From: a virus
Direction: 5' to 3' (one strand)
Virus record (IMG/VR): IMGVR_UViG_3300009537_000041
Span: 1 to 43,457 of that record
Length of the DNA: 43,457 bases
Below are positions 1 to 9,165 of the stretch, in pieces. Position 1 is the first letter of the stretch; the number at the start of each line of letters is the position of its first letter. Position numbers and translations under genes: made by a program. The notes under the pieces were generated by a model. The model did no database searches and was not told the DNA's origin. It saw nothing but the letters and a program-made list of their open reading frames with translations.

Positions 1-7
1 ACATGAA
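1..7. repeat. 7-base terminal repeat; contig is probably circular
   Basis: The first seven bases, ACATGAA, are identical to bases 43451-43457. The last gene stops with the TGA at 43454-43456. Merging the repeat would make that TGA overlap the ATG of the first gene as ATGA, the arrangement seen at many other gene junctions here. Even without merging, the late genes stay collinear across the join. Seven bases is short for a trimmed assembly overlap, so chance cannot be excluded. It is too short to be a physical terminal repeat. Confidence 0.5.
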
Positions 8-779
8 ACGGTTAATTGTTATTATTTTATTTTTATTTATAGGCCCAATAAATTTATGGGCTTTAACTGGTTCATTTAGTTTTGATGAAGTAAATGATAG
101 TGTAGATACAGGCCCTGATTATACTGATTTTGATTCTGATACTATGTATTTTAGTTTTTGGATGAACTCAAGTGGGGGGCCTGTTAATTCTATAGGGGTT
201 TTAGTTTATACTAGTACAGGAGGGGCTACGTTTCAATCTGGATTTGATAGAATCATATTACAAAAAGTTAATGCAACTAATCATTTACTCTTTAATTCTA
301 AAACTTCAGGAGCAGCAGGAACATGGGTAACTCCAACTAATTCACTTCCAAATGATACTGATTTACATATTTTAGCAACTTATGATCGTTCTAATAATGT
401 AAATGATCCTACAATTTGGATTAACTGTATTGAACAGACATTAGTTGAGCAACAAACACCTACTGGAAATCCTTTAAACGATACAACTCGTATTCGAGCA
501 GGATCAGGGGCAGGTACAGCAGGTGCTACAGTATCAGAATATAAAGGCTTATTATCATATGTAGAATATGGAACACGTTTAGTAACAGAAAATGAATGTG
601 TTGATTTTATGTTTTATCCAGGCTCATTTCCTGATAGTGAAAGACAACTGTTGTGGCCTTTTACTAAAGATAAGATAGGAGATGAACTAGACTTATCAGG
701 TAAAGGAAATAAAGGAAATATTTATGGGGTATACAAATCTGAAAATGGGCCACCAATAGTATTTAGGAGAGTAGACTAA
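3..779 (+). CDS. secreted LamG/concanavalin-like protein
   Basis: This 258-residue protein starts MKRL, followed by a hydrophobic stretch ending near LWA (residues 1-20), a clear Sec signal peptide. The rest is Asn/Ser/Thr-rich and beta-strand-like. It has a pattern typical of LamG or concanavalin-like jelly rolls: a DSVDTG start, a FSFWMNSS strand and an ILATYDRSNN strand. It resembles the LamG repeats of the 10935-13016 protein. The stop overlaps the next ATG as TAATG. It probably continues the late operon that begins at 42424. The likely role is glycan binding in an adhesin or tail appendage, which is inferred from fold resemblance only. A signal peptide on such a protein is unusual for a phage. 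Confidence 0.7.
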   Translation: MKRLIVIILFLFIGPINLWALTGSFSFDEVNDSVDTGPDYTDFDSDTMYFSFWMNSSGGPVNSIGVLVYTSTGGATFQSGFDRIILQKVNATNHLLFNSKTSGAAGTWVTPTNSLPNDTDLHILATYDRSNNVNDPTIWINCIEQTLVEQQTPTGNPLNDTTRIRAGSGAGTAGATVSEYKGLLSYVEYGTRLVTENECVDFMFYPGSFPDSERQLLWPFTKDKIGDELDLSGKGNKGNIYGVYKSENGPPIVFRRVD

Positions 780-1216
780 TGAAAAGGTTACTATTTATAA
801 TTTTGATGTTTACAGTAAGTTTACCATTATACGCAGGTAATATTGTAGACTATGATACAAGAACAGGAAATGTGAAAAAGATTTATAGAAGTGTGGATAC
901 ACCTAAGTTTCCTGCACAGCCTGGAAGATTAATAAATCCTGATCTTACACCAGCAAGGGGCGTTGAACTTAAACATTTAAAGGTTGTAAAGGGAGCAATT
1001 GTAGAATTCACTAGAGAAGAAAAGGCTGCATTAAAAGCTATAGAAGATGCAGCAGAAGCTGAACGATTACTTAATGAAAGAATAGAAAAAGTAAATAGGT
1101 ATAGTGGGGCCACTAATGAAGAAGCACTTGAAATCTTAGGAGAGATTCTTGGAGTACCAACACTTAAAGATCAGTATCTAAGAAAACTAAAAGAACGTAA
1201 TGGCTTCCAAACTTGA
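779..1216 (+). CDS. secreted coiled-coil protein, unknown function
   Basis: This 145-residue protein has an N-terminal signal peptide (MKRLLFIILMF to LYA, residues 1-19). An Ala/Glu/Arg-rich amphipathic helical segment at about residues 75-110 is compatible with a coiled coil. The start overlaps the stop of the preceding secreted protein, so the two are probably translationally coupled. An exported helical protein could be a spanin-like or virion-associated factor, but I recognise no family. Only the export signal and helical character are supported. Confidence 0.6.
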   Translation: MKRLLFIILMFTVSLPLYAGNIVDYDTRTGNVKKIYRSVDTPKFPAQPGRLINPDLTPARGVELKHLKVVKGAIVEFTREEKAALKAIEDAAEAERLLNERIEKVNRYSGATNEEALEILGEILGVPTLKDQYLRKLKERNGFQT

Positions 1217-1233
1217 AAGGATAAGAAAGGCGT

Positions 1234-1497
1234 ATGTGGCGCATTAAACTGACAGTATGGCTTATTTCAACCGTTAAACGACTTTATACGTGGATTAAGG
1301 GTAAGTTTGTAAAGAAAAAGAAAATCAAGATTCTTTACATTCGTGTTAAAAACGAACAGAAAGCTATTGAACAAGAAAAACAACAGATTCGTAAACCGTA
1401 CATTATTGAGAAAAAACCTGAAACCCCTGAAGAACTTAAACAAAAAAATATGACCAGGGGTAAATTTAAATTCAAATCAGATGAGGGATTAAAATAA
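1234..1497 (+). CDS. basic small protein with amphipathic N-terminus
   Basis: This protein is 87 residues long. The N-terminus (MWRIKLTVWLISTVKRLYTW) is amphipathic or weakly hydrophobic and is followed by a very Lys-rich body. GAAAGG-type ribosome-site sequence lies just upstream of the ATG. The stop codon overlaps the ATG of the next gene (TAATG). It sits between the secreted proteins and the terminase genes. A peripheral membrane or DNA-binding role is possible. I do not recognise the family. Confidence 0.6.
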   Translation: MWRIKLTVWLISTVKRLYTWIKGKFVKKKKIKILYIRVKNEQKAIEQEKQQIRKPYIIEKKPETPEELKQKNMTRGKFKFKSDEGLK

Positions 1498-1688
1498 TGC
1501 CTAAGAAAAAACGAAAACCACCGTATAGTGATGAAAACCAACCAACTGCAGAAGATGTTGGTAAACGTATGAGTGACGCAACAAGTGCAAGAAATGATGC
1601 ATTTAACTTTGCTGCAGACATGGTTAAAAGACACGAAACCGTTAGAGCATTTTTTGAACCACCTAAAAAGAAGAAAAAGAAACAGTAA
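1497..1688 (+). CDS. small Lys-rich hypothetical protein
   Basis: This is a 63-residue protein. It begins MPKKKRK and ends in a run of Lys (PPKKKKKKQ), with a central acidic and helical stretch. The start overlaps the preceding stop, and the small terminase gene follows after 8 bases containing AAGGAGA. The charge suggests nucleic acid contact near the packaging genes. That is inference, and no known family was recognised. Confidence 0.6.
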   Translation: MPKKKRKPPYSDENQPTAEDVGKRMSDATSARNDAFNFAADMVKRHETVRAFFEPPKKKKKKQ

Positions 1689-1696
1689 GGAGACTT

Positions 1697-2155
1697 ATGC
1701 CAAAGAAACCAAAAGGATACAAAGGGCCAGGACAACCAACGCCCAAAGACGTTAAGCTACTAAAGCAAGTTAAAGCTGTTTTAGAATCAAACAGTTTGAC
1801 AGATGCTTATCTTAAGACGCACCCAAACTCAAGCAGGGAGTCTGCTAAAGCTAACGCCTATCGTATCATTACTCCTGAACTTATGGAGGAACTTAGGAGA
1901 GTCTTGGCTTTAGATAAAGTTGCTCATACTACCAGAGAAACTATTGAAAAGATTCTATATTTAGTTATTGCTAAGTGGACTAAAGGTGATGAAAGAACAG
2001 GAGACATGATTCGTGCGTTAGAGTTATTGTCTAAACTTGTTCCTGATTTTAAGGATAGACACCAGATGGAGGACATTTCACAACTGTCTGAAAAAGATAT
2101 TGATATTAAACTTAAACAGTTGGGAGTTAATCCTGATCGTGTTAACCTCAATTAA
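1697..2155 (+). CDS. terS: terminase small subunit
   Basis: This 152-residue protein lies directly upstream of the large terminase and is the probable DNA-recognition subunit of the packaging motor. Residues about 20-60 contain the helix-turn-helix-like pattern common in small terminases: SLTDAYLKTHPNSS, then SAKANAYRI. A helical oligomerisation region and an acidic C-terminus follow. AAGGAGA precedes the ATG at a good distance. The call rests on this motif, size and gene order. The family is divergent, so the exact subfamily is not assigned. Confidence 0.8.
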   Translation: MPKKPKGYKGPGQPTPKDVKLLKQVKAVLESNSLTDAYLKTHPNSSRESAKANAYRIITPELMEELRRVLALDKVAHTTRETIEKILYLVIAKWTKGDERTGDMIRALELLSKLVPDFKDRHQMEDISQLSEKDIDIKLKQLGVNPDRVNLN

Positions 2156-2321
2156 ACAACTATACTGCGAACTAATTGATAAACATCCAGTAATGAAATT
2201 AGATGCGTTGGATAAAGAACATCAGAATTTTAGCGTTCTTTGTATGAATTGTGGAAAACAGTTTTTAACAGACGGTGAAGGGATAAAGAAGATACTTACA
2301 AAATATGCCATTAAACGATAA
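2139..2321 (+). CDS. small CxxC protein between terminase subunits
   Basis: A 60-residue protein is read from a GTG at 2139, with GGGAG upstream at 2122-2126. It carries one VLCMNCGK motif, a possible metal-binding knuckle. Its 3' end overlaps the start of the large terminase by 17 bases, and its 5' end overlaps the small terminase. An in-frame ATG at 2193 lacks a ribosome site, and an open frame extends further upstream inside terS, so the start is uncertain. The function is unknown. Confidence 0.5.
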   Translation: MLTSIKQLYCELIDKHPVMKLDALDKEHQNFSVLCMNCGKQFLTDGEGIKKILTKYAIKR

Positions 2322-3930
2322 ACAAGAACTCTTAAAACTGATCCAAGAGAAACAAAATAGGCAGAATGAAAAGATCAGGACTTGGGTTCCATCTATTATT
2401 CAAGAAGCATGTATGGCTTCAGATGCACAGATACGAGTTGTTGTTGGTGGTAACAGAGCAGGGAAGTCCGAAGTAGGCAGTATGGCAGTTTCTATCGGTG
2501 CAACACAATTAGTGCCTGATTCAGTTAAGAAAGATTTTCCTAAGTCACGATTAGCAGGTGGAGCCTACTGGTGTAGTGCTTTAGACTTTGGTGGTGCAAG
2601 AGACATTATTAAGCAGAAGTTAGATGAAACCATTCCTGCTCGACTACTCGCAGGATTCAGTAAAGCAGATAAGATCTATTACTTAACTAACAAAGCAGAG
2701 ATTGGTTTAAAGTCTGAAGAATCAAAAGAGGATAAGTACGCAGGTGTTAGTAGACATGGCGTATGGATGGATGAAGAACATTCAAAAGCGGTGTATGATG
2801 AAATCTTTGAACGTGTTCAAGATTGTAACGGATTTATAATTTTTACTTTTACTGCACTTAAGGGATTAACCTGGAGTCATAACGAACTTTATAAGAAAGC
2901 AGCGAAGATTTACTTTACTAAGAATGTTCATAACATACCAGAGGAAACTGGATTAGTTCATACTGTTGAAGAAATTGATAAGATGAAAGAACGAAAGTTG
3001 TTTATGAAGGAAGGGATCGGAGAGCAAGTTGATCCTAATATTGAAATCTTTATTATAACTAAGTACGATAATTCGTATCTTTCAAGTGAATCAATTCAAA
3101 AGAGTGAACGGAAATACAAAGACGATATTCCGAACTACAATGCACGTATTTTAGGTGAGTATACGCGCGTTGACGATAGTTGCGTTTTCTCAATTAAACG
3201 ACTTATTAAGATGGCGAAGGAAGCACCTTCGACTTACACAATAGGGGATGTATCAAAAGCAGGTCAGTTTAAGCAACACCCTAGAGGTAGCCTAGTTATA
3301 TTTGATGATTTAAAAGTAATAAGAGCAAGAACCTACGTAATCGGTGCAGATGTAGCTGAAGGTACAGAACATGGAGATTTTAACTGTGCCCAAGTACTCA
3401 ATGCACGAACTGGAAATCAGGCTGCAATATGGCATGGAAAGTGTTCTCCAGAAGATTTTGCGTGGGTATTAGTACAATTAGGAAGGTTATTCAATAATGC
3501 TTGGATTGCCCCTGAAAGAAACTTTCATGGATTTGGTGTTGTCAACCGCATAAAAGATCACTTTAAATATAAACGCTTATACAGCGAATATGACATACCA
3601 AAACATGCTATTCTTAAAGGTGCAAAGCCTACTCAAAAGAAGTATGGGTGGGATACAAATGTTAAAACTAAAGCAATTATGATTCAGGATCTTTCTGCCT
3701 TTATTAGCGAAGGACATATTAAACTCTATGATCCTAATACAATAGACGAACTACTTACTTTTATATACCATAAGAACGGAAAGACAGGAGCCAGGGGCGG
3801 TTGTTTTGATGATCGCGTAATGGCTCTTGCTATTGCTGTACAGGTATTTAAACACAGAGGATCAAGACGAATTATACGATCAAAAGACAATTCTATAAAA
3901 CCTACAGTTTCAGATGTGACAGGGTATTGA
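2305..3930 (+). CDS. terL: terminase large subunit (packaging ATPase-nuclease)
   Basis: This 541-residue protein is the DNA packaging motor. The ATPase domain shows a Walker A motif GGNRAGKS (residues 48-55) and a Walker B VWMDEE (153-158). These are followed by a motif III-like FIIFTFTALKG stretch (177-187). The RNase H-fold nuclease domain shows GADVAEGTEHGD (347-358), IAPERN (401-406) and a final FDDRVMALA (501-509) carrying acidic residues. Length and domain order fit TerL. It follows the small terminase and precedes the portal, the classic order. Confidence 0.97.
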   Translation: MPLNDKQELLKLIQEKQNRQNEKIRTWVPSIIQEACMASDAQIRVVVGGNRAGKSEVGSMAVSIGATQLVPDSVKKDFPKSRLAGGAYWCSALDFGGARDIIKQKLDETIPARLLAGFSKADKIYYLTNKAEIGLKSEESKEDKYAGVSRHGVWMDEEHSKAVYDEIFERVQDCNGFIIFTFTALKGLTWSHNELYKKAAKIYFTKNVHNIPEETGLVHTVEEIDKMKERKLFMKEGIGEQVDPNIEIFIITKYDNSYLSSESIQKSERKYKDDIPNYNARILGEYTRVDDSCVFSIKRLIKMAKEAPSTYTIGDVSKAGQFKQHPRGSLVIFDDLKVIRARTYVIGADVAEGTEHGDFNCAQVLNARTGNQAAIWHGKCSPEDFAWVLVQLGRLFNNAWIAPERNFHGFGVVNRIKDHFKYKRLYSEYDIPKHAILKGAKPTQKKYGWDTNVKTKAIMIQDLSAFISEGHIKLYDPNTIDELLTFIYHKNGKTGARGGCFDDRVMALAIAVQVFKHRGSRRIIRSKDNSIKPTVSDVTGY

Positions 3931-3939
3931 GGAGAAATT

Positions 3940-4212
3940 ATGGCATCAGGTAGTGGAACTATATCAGCTACACAAACAGAACAAAAGATAGATATAGATG
4001 CAAGGCATTTATTGTTAATTAACGATGGAGCAAATACTGTATACATCTCAATAACTCAAACTGGTGAAACTGCAAAAACAGCAACAACTTCAGATTTCCC
4101 TTTAAAAAAGGGCGAAGCATGGTTACTGGATAGTGATCGTACGATTGATCAAATAAGTCTAATATGCGCTGCTGCTGAAACCGCTTCAGTTCGCTACGCA
4201 GGATGGGTATAA
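3940..4212 (+). CDS. small beta-rich structural-type protein
   Basis: This 90-residue protein has a strongly beta-strand-like composition: GTISATQTEQKIDI, LLLINDGANTVYISI, and a conserved-looking GEAWLLD turn. It has a GGAG ribosome site and sits between terL and the portal. Small beta-sandwich proteins in this position are often head decoration or fibre-base proteins. That role is inferred from position and composition only. Confidence 0.7.
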   Translation: MASGSGTISATQTEQKIDIDARHLLLINDGANTVYISITQTGETAKTATTSDFPLKKGEAWLLDSDRTIDQISLICAAAETASVRYAGWV

Positions 4213-4213
4213 T

Positions 4214-6196
4214 ATGGCAGATGATAATACAAGAATAACACAAGACGTTGTAGATGAAGCTGCATTTAGTTTTGTTATGGCAGCGAAGAAGCACTTCGAA
4301 GATCAACGTAGTAAAGCAGGATATGAGACTGAATGGAAAGCTGATGAAAATTCTTACCACAATGGAACGGCTGATTTTTATAATGGGTTAGCAAGAGTTA
4401 GAGTTCCTGCCCTCCACCAAGCTGTAGAACGAATAGTTCCCAAAATGGACAAATCAGTATTCCCTAGAGATGGAAGATGGTTTGATGCAGAACCCGATGA
4501 TATGAATAACAGCCTTCAACTTGAAGAAGCAATTCTATCCGTTAAACTCCTAAGAGATCAATTTCGTGACATTGATGCAAGATCTAAATTTATTGGTATT
4601 TATCGTTCTATGTGTATATACGGAACTGTATTTCTTAAAACTAAATGGGAGCATAAATTAAAGGAACGATACAAGCGGACACGTACTGGTAAACGTAAGA
4701 AGGTATGGGATGTAACATTTGATAATCCAGATTTCTACAGTCCTAGTATTTGGGATATATATGCTGATATTAAAGACGAAGATTTACAAGGATTAAAGAT
4801 TGAACGGATTGTTAAAGATTATCAAGATTTGTGGGATAATAGAGTTGAAGGTGAGGACGGGATATACCGAAATGTTAAAGGACTTAAACAAACAATTAGC
4901 CCTAAAACTGCCGATAAATCTAGTAGCCAACAAAAGTCAGAAGCAATACGCGGTCTAGCACAACATGAGTTTGGTGTACATGAACACAAGATTGAAATCT
5001 TTGAAGCATGGGGGCCGATTCCAAAATGGTTCCTAACACGTTCTGTTAAAGATAAGAATGAAAAATTAATGATTGATGGCTTTATAGTTGTAGCACCACA
5101 AGGTAACAATCCTGATGGTAAACTAACTGGTAAAGTTCTTTTAGTAGACGATAACCCTTTTGATCACCAAGATAGCCCTTATCTACGATCCAGATATATT
5201 AAAGTTGATGGACAACTATACGGTCTAGGTGTAATGAGTGTGAACATTCCTTTGGAAGCAGAACTAAATACGCTTCGTAATCAAATGATGGACACACGTT
5301 CTTTTAATTTAAGGCCCAAATGGTTGTTAGATTCAAATGCAGAGATTGACCAAAATGCATTGAAAGATGTTAAAAATCAAATCATTGAAACCAATGATAT
5401 CACAGGTTTAGTCGCGCTTAGACCAAATGATTTTAGTAATAGTGCAATCGCTAGTGATGCGATAATCAAACAGGATATTGAGGATTCTACAGGTGCATCC
5501 AAACTTCTTAGTGGTACTCCTAGCGGTTCGTCTTTGGATAGAACGGCAGCAGGAGTCGCAACAGTCGTACAAGGAGGATTAGACAGATTAGAGTTAGTTG
5601 TACAGAACTTTGAGGATGAACTTCTTAAACCTCTAGTTGAAAAGTTTTGGCAATTGAATCAACAGTTCTTACCAAAAGGTAGGGAAGTCCAAGTTGTAGG
5701 ACAAGAGATTCTTAGAGTTTTACCAAGTCAGATATCATTACCACGTATTAATTTTACAGGTGTTCGTGAATTAGCTGAAAAGGAGTTTAAGATTAATGCT
5801 CTTAATATTCTACTTCAGAATCTCTCAACCTTCGTTCCGTTAGGCATTGATCCAATCCCTGTGCTATTTGCACAGCTAAGACTAATGGGTATGGGTGATT
5901 TAATTAGAGAAATTGATAAACGTCCTGATAGTGAAGAAGTTCTAGAAGATACACCAGAAGGTGAAATCCAACTTCTAAGATTAGGTCGCATGGTTAAGAT
6001 CAACTTTAATGACGATCATGCGCCGTTTATTCAAGCGTATAGACAACTCCTTTCTGAAGGCGGTATTTCGGATAGAGTTCGATTCAATACTCAAGAAGCG
6101 TTGGGTCAACGTGAATTAGCTATGACAATAAAAAATAATCCAGAGGCACTAAAGAATGTCACAGCAAGCAGGAGAAACCTTGAACGTACAAGCTAA
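4214..6196 (+). CDS. portal protein
   Basis: This 660-residue protein is the probable dodecameric portal at the head vertex, through which DNA is packaged and ejected. Support comes from its size, its position after terL and before the scaffold and capsid genes, and a portal-like central region. That region includes LRNQMMDTRSFNLRPKW and SGTPSGSSLDRTAAGVATV, then a long helical stretch (LDRLELVVQNFEDELLKPLV). This organisation is typical of large podovirus portals. The 3' end overlaps the next gene by 41 bases. Confidence 0.88.
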   Translation: MADDNTRITQDVVDEAAFSFVMAAKKHFEDQRSKAGYETEWKADENSYHNGTADFYNGLARVRVPALHQAVERIVPKMDKSVFPRDGRWFDAEPDDMNNSLQLEEAILSVKLLRDQFRDIDARSKFIGIYRSMCIYGTVFLKTKWEHKLKERYKRTRTGKRKKVWDVTFDNPDFYSPSIWDIYADIKDEDLQGLKIERIVKDYQDLWDNRVEGEDGIYRNVKGLKQTISPKTADKSSSQQKSEAIRGLAQHEFGVHEHKIEIFEAWGPIPKWFLTRSVKDKNEKLMIDGFIVVAPQGNNPDGKLTGKVLLVDDNPFDHQDSPYLRSRYIKVDGQLYGLGVMSVNIPLEAELNTLRNQMMDTRSFNLRPKWLLDSNAEIDQNALKDVKNQIIETNDITGLVALRPNDFSNSAIASDAIIKQDIEDSTGASKLLSGTPSGSSLDRTAAGVATVVQGGLDRLELVVQNFEDELLKPLVEKFWQLNQQFLPKGREVQVVGQEILRVLPSQISLPRINFTGVRELAEKEFKINALNILLQNLSTFVPLGIDPIPVLFAQLRLMGMGDLIREIDKRPDSEEVLEDTPEGEIQLLRLGRMVKINFNDDHAPFIQAYRQLLSEGGISDRVRFNTQEALGQRELAMTIKNNPEALKNVTASRRNLERTS

Positions 6197-6458
6197 TAGT
6201 AAAGAGGATCTTAAACAATGGATGGATCTCTTTCGTAACGAGAACTTTGAAAAGTTAAAAACACATATTAAGAAACGTATTGTAAAACTAGAGAATGATA
6301 AAAGAGGCTATAAGAAGCACTATTCTCTGGATTCGTTAATTCGTATGGGTGGTACAGACAATAGAATTGATGAACTAACTGATCTTTTACAATTTTTTGA
6401 TATCAAGGTAAATAAATATCTTGATAGTAGTAAGCCAAAGGAGGATACAAATGGCTAA
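6156..6458 (+). CDS. small helical protein between portal and scaffold
   Basis: This 100-residue, charged, mostly helical protein starts inside the portal gene and ends inside the scaffold start (TAA overlaps ATGGCTAA). The overlap on both sides suggests translational coupling within the head-assembly genes. I recognise no family. A head-assembly accessory role is inferred from position only. Confidence 0.65.
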   Translation: MSQQAGETLNVQANSKEDLKQWMDLFRNENFEKLKTHIKKRIVKLENDKRGYKKHYSLDSLIRMGGTDNRIDELTDLLQFFDIKVNKYLDSSKPKEDTNG

Positions 6459-7446
6459 TGATGAACAACCACAGAGTCAGTCAAAAGAGGAAGTAACTGT
6501 AGATTCTTTTGATAAGATGCCTGAAGTCGATGAGTTTAAAAAACTTGACGATGTTATGCAGCGCGATCTTATTAATAAATTTGCATCTATGGAATCTAAT
6601 GACCAAGAGGAAGTGGATTCTCAAACATCGGACGAGAAATCCAAAGAAGTAGTGGATCAAGCTCATAACGATGATACATCAGAGGAATCGAAAGAGGAAG
6701 CTGATGATCATTCTGAATCCGAGTCTGAACAAGGCAAGGATAAACAGAAGCAAGAAAAAACAAAAGAGCATCAAGAACTTGAATCTGAATTTACAAGACG
6801 CTCCCAAAGACTGAAGAAACTTGAAACAGAACGTGATGAACTACTGCAACGAGTTTCAAAGTTAGAGGGCAGAGTCGAAGGTACGTCAGACAAGATCGAA
6901 CATGCTAAATCAAAGCTCGCTCAACTTAAGGAAAAGAACCCTAAAGCTGCGGAGTTCATTGACGCTTTGGATGAAGCAATTAAGGAAAAAGCTAAAGAAC
7001 TAGTTCAGCCTGTTGAGGAACGAGTGACGAAAAGAGATGCACAAGAGAACCTAGATAAATTCTCTAGTCAAGTTGATTCATTTCTTAAATCAGAATTCAA
7101 AGAAATGGAAAAAGAACTTGATGCCGTAATCTCTAGTCGTTATAAATCTGACAAAGAACTTATTGAGGCAGCGCAAATCAATCCTAACCTTTTTGATGAA
7201 CTCAAGAAGGAAACGATATTTGCAAACCAAGATAAATTTGTTGAGATTAAAAATAAAGCAAAAGATAATGAAGCTACTGATCCTGTTGAACGTCACAAAG
7301 AAATTCGGAAAACAGGAGTTTCAGGTAAAGCAAAAACTGGAACTGCTGCTGCTGAAGATTTGATGGATATCAACAAGTTTAGGAAGCTAAGTCCTGATAA
7401 ACAAGAGGCTCTTTTACGAGAGCAGGGCTTGTTTCTTCAAGACTAA
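6451..7446 (+). CDS. scaffolding-type protein
   Basis: This 331-residue protein is extremely rich in Glu, Lys, Asp and Gln. Its acidic N-terminal half (about residues 1-110) is followed by long coiled-coil helices such as LKKLETERDELLQRVSKLEG. There are no Cys residues. This composition, and its location immediately before the major capsid gene, are the hallmarks of a phage scaffold. The start is set at 6451 because AAAGGAGG lies 7 bases upstream. An upstream TTG at 6421 has no such signal. Confidence 0.85.
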   Translation: MANDEQPQSQSKEEVTVDSFDKMPEVDEFKKLDDVMQRDLINKFASMESNDQEEVDSQTSDEKSKEVVDQAHNDDTSEESKEEADDHSESESEQGKDKQKQEKTKEHQELESEFTRRSQRLKKLETERDELLQRVSKLEGRVEGTSDKIEHAKSKLAQLKEKNPKAAEFIDALDEAIKEKAKELVQPVEERVTKRDAQENLDKFSSQVDSFLKSEFKEMEKELDAVISSRYKSDKELIEAAQINPNLFDELKKETIFANQDKFVEIKNKAKDNEATDPVERHKEIRKTGVSGKAKTGTAAAEDLMDINKFRKLSPDKQEALLREQGLFLQD

Positions 7447-7484
7447 TCTGTTTATCTAAATCTAAATAGGAGGAAATTGATTAC

Positions 7485-8420
7485 ATGCCAAATTTTAATT
7501 TGCATGCAAGAGCCACTTTTTCGGATCATATTGATTCGTATTTGGAAAAGAAGTTCTTGGATCGCTTAGTTAAAGAATTGGTTTTGGCGAAGTTCGGTAT
7601 GGAAAAGACTTTACCTTCCCATCTCGGAACTACCGTCAAATGGAATCGGTGGGATAACCCTTCTGGAAGCACAACTGCTTTGACAGATGGTGTATCGCCT
7701 GATGGTATTACGTTGACCTCATCGAATGTTACTGCAACTCTCGCTAACTACGGACAGTTCGCATCAACGACTGATGAACTACAACTTACCGCTATCAACG
7801 ATACGATGCAGGACATGGTTGAATTACTTGGCTATGCTGCTTCGGTATCTCTTGATTCACTAATTCGTAATGAGTTGGATACTAATGGTACGCAAAACTA
7901 TGCTGACGATGCTAATAACTCTAGTATTGCTAACGTAGAAACTGGTACGGACAAAATCCGTTCCACAGAATTGCGAATCATGCTAAAACAAATGAGGACA
8001 AACGATGTTCGTCCTTTTGAAGATGGGTTGTACAGAGGAGTAATTCACCCTCTCATGGAGTTTGATTTGATTTCAGAAACTGGAGCGACTGACTTTGTGT
8101 TACTCGCTGCTAACACCTCAAACAAGGTGCAGGAAACTGGCGAAATCGGACAGGCTTTCGGGATCAAACTTTTCAGATCTTCTAACATTCGTGCAGATGC
8201 GACTTCTACTAACACTTATGGAAACATTTTTGTTGGTAAGAATTCCTTCGGTACTGTTAATTTGGAAAGTGCGAAAACAAAGATTATTGTTAAGCCACTA
8301 GGTAGTGCAGGAACGGAAGATCCTCTCGACCAACGTGCAACTGTAGGTTATAAGTTCTGGTATGCTGCGAAAGTGTTGGAAACCATTCGGGTTCACGCGC
8401 TTTGGGCATACAGCACTTAA
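7485..8420 (+). CDS. major capsid protein, N4 gp56 family
   Basis: This 311-residue protein matches the pattern of the N4-gp56 family of major capsid proteins. It has an AKFGMEKTLPSHLGTTVKWNRW segment (about residues 36-57), then TTALTDGVSPDGITLTSSNV, YGQFASTTDELQLTAIND, and a C-terminal RATVGYKFWYAAKVL strand. It is preceded by AGGAGG and follows the scaffold. Codon use is less AT-biased than in the neighbours, consistent with high expression. It should form the capsid shell. Confidence 0.92.
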   Translation: MPNFNLHARATFSDHIDSYLEKKFLDRLVKELVLAKFGMEKTLPSHLGTTVKWNRWDNPSGSTTALTDGVSPDGITLTSSNVTATLANYGQFASTTDELQLTAINDTMQDMVELLGYAASVSLDSLIRNELDTNGTQNYADDANNSSIANVETGTDKIRSTELRIMLKQMRTNDVRPFEDGLYRGVIHPLMEFDLISETGATDFVLLAANTSNKVQETGEIGQAFGIKLFRSSNIRADATSTNTYGNIFVGKNSFGTVNLESAKTKIIVKPLGSAGTEDPLDQRATVGYKFWYAAKVLETIRVHALWAYST

Positions 8421-8434
8421 GGATAAAGGAGACT

Positions 8435-9106
8435 ATGAAAATGAAAAAACTACTTATGTTAGTTTTAGCGTTATCATTGGCCTTTGTTCCTGTATCATTT
8501 GCGTATTACACGCCTGATGGTTTTGATATTGCAGGTGATGGCGCAAGTGTTGTAATTGAAGGATCAACTGTGGATGCTAATGAAATGACATTATCATTTG
8601 CAGATCCTGCTTCTGATGTGACGGTAACGGTTCCTGCAACGACAGGTACTCTGACTATTTCGGGTGCTGCGGATGTTGCGGATGCTGTTACTCTTGGAGC
8701 AAGTACTGTTGTATTTGAAGGTGCTACTGCTGATGCCTTTGAAACTACGGTTACTGTTACTGATCCTACGGCTGATGTTACGTATACGTTACCTGATGGA
8801 ACTGGTACGGCACATGTAGCTATTGATACAGGTGGAGCAACGTCTGGTAATGTTTTACTTGAAACTGAAATTGATGCGTCAAGTGAACTTGCTGCGTTGA
8901 TTGATGATGAAACAGGAACTGGTTTAGTCGTGCTCGGCACTAACCCTGTAATTTCGGGTTGGGCTGCTGAAAGCGGAGCTAATACTGCTTGCACATCAAC
9001 TTGTACTACTGGAACTGCGATTCTAGGTTTTGATTCTGGATCGAATGTTTTTGTGGACGAGTCTGATGCAACGGCTGATACTTGTATCTGTTCAATTGAT
9101 AACTAA
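8435..9106 (+). CDS. secreted beta-repeat protein, possible virion or appendage protein
   Basis: This protein is 223 residues long from an ATG at 8435, chosen because AAAGGAGA lies just upstream. It has a textbook signal peptide (MKMKKLLMLVLALSLAF to SFA). Imperfect beta repeats follow, of the type SDVTVTVPATTGTLTISG and ADVTYTLPDGTGTAHVA, as seen in fibre and head-spike proteins. The C-terminus contains four closely spaced cysteines, fitting an oxidising compartment outside the cytoplasm. It sits directly after the capsid gene and before a strong hairpin, so it is probably highly expressed. Confidence 0.7.
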   Translation: MKMKKLLMLVLALSLAFVPVSFAYYTPDGFDIAGDGASVVIEGSTVDANEMTLSFADPASDVTVTVPATTGTLTISGAADVADAVTLGASTVVFEGATADAFETTVTVTDPTADVTYTLPDGTGTAHVAIDTGGATSGNVLLETEIDASSELAALIDDETGTGLVVLGTNPVISGWAAESGANTACTSTCTTGTAILGFDSGSNVFVDESDATADTCICSIDN

Positions 9107-9114
9107 GATTTAAC

Positions 9115-9156
9115 AATACTTGGGGGGTGGCCTTTATGGTCGGCCCCCCTTGTATT
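9115..9156 (+). terminator. hairpin terminator after the capsid cassette
   Basis: A G6 run (9122-9127) pairs with a C6 run (9144-9149) and is flanked by AATAC/GTATT arms. The stem sits 8 bases after the stop of the capsid-linked secreted protein. No long T-run follows, so termination or RNA 3'-end stabilisation may be partial. Its position favours higher capsid-region mRNA than downstream mRNA. Confidence 0.7.
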
Positions 9157-9165
9157 ACCCAAACT

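Noticed and set aside
8506-8994. Long antisense ORF opposite the secreted protein at 8435
   Set aside because: It is a shadow of biased codon use on the plus strand, with no ribosome site and low-complexity product.
9127-9165. GTG start extending the 9166 gene by 13 codons
   Set aside because: The GTG lies inside the terminator hairpin and would make the gene begin in a folded element.
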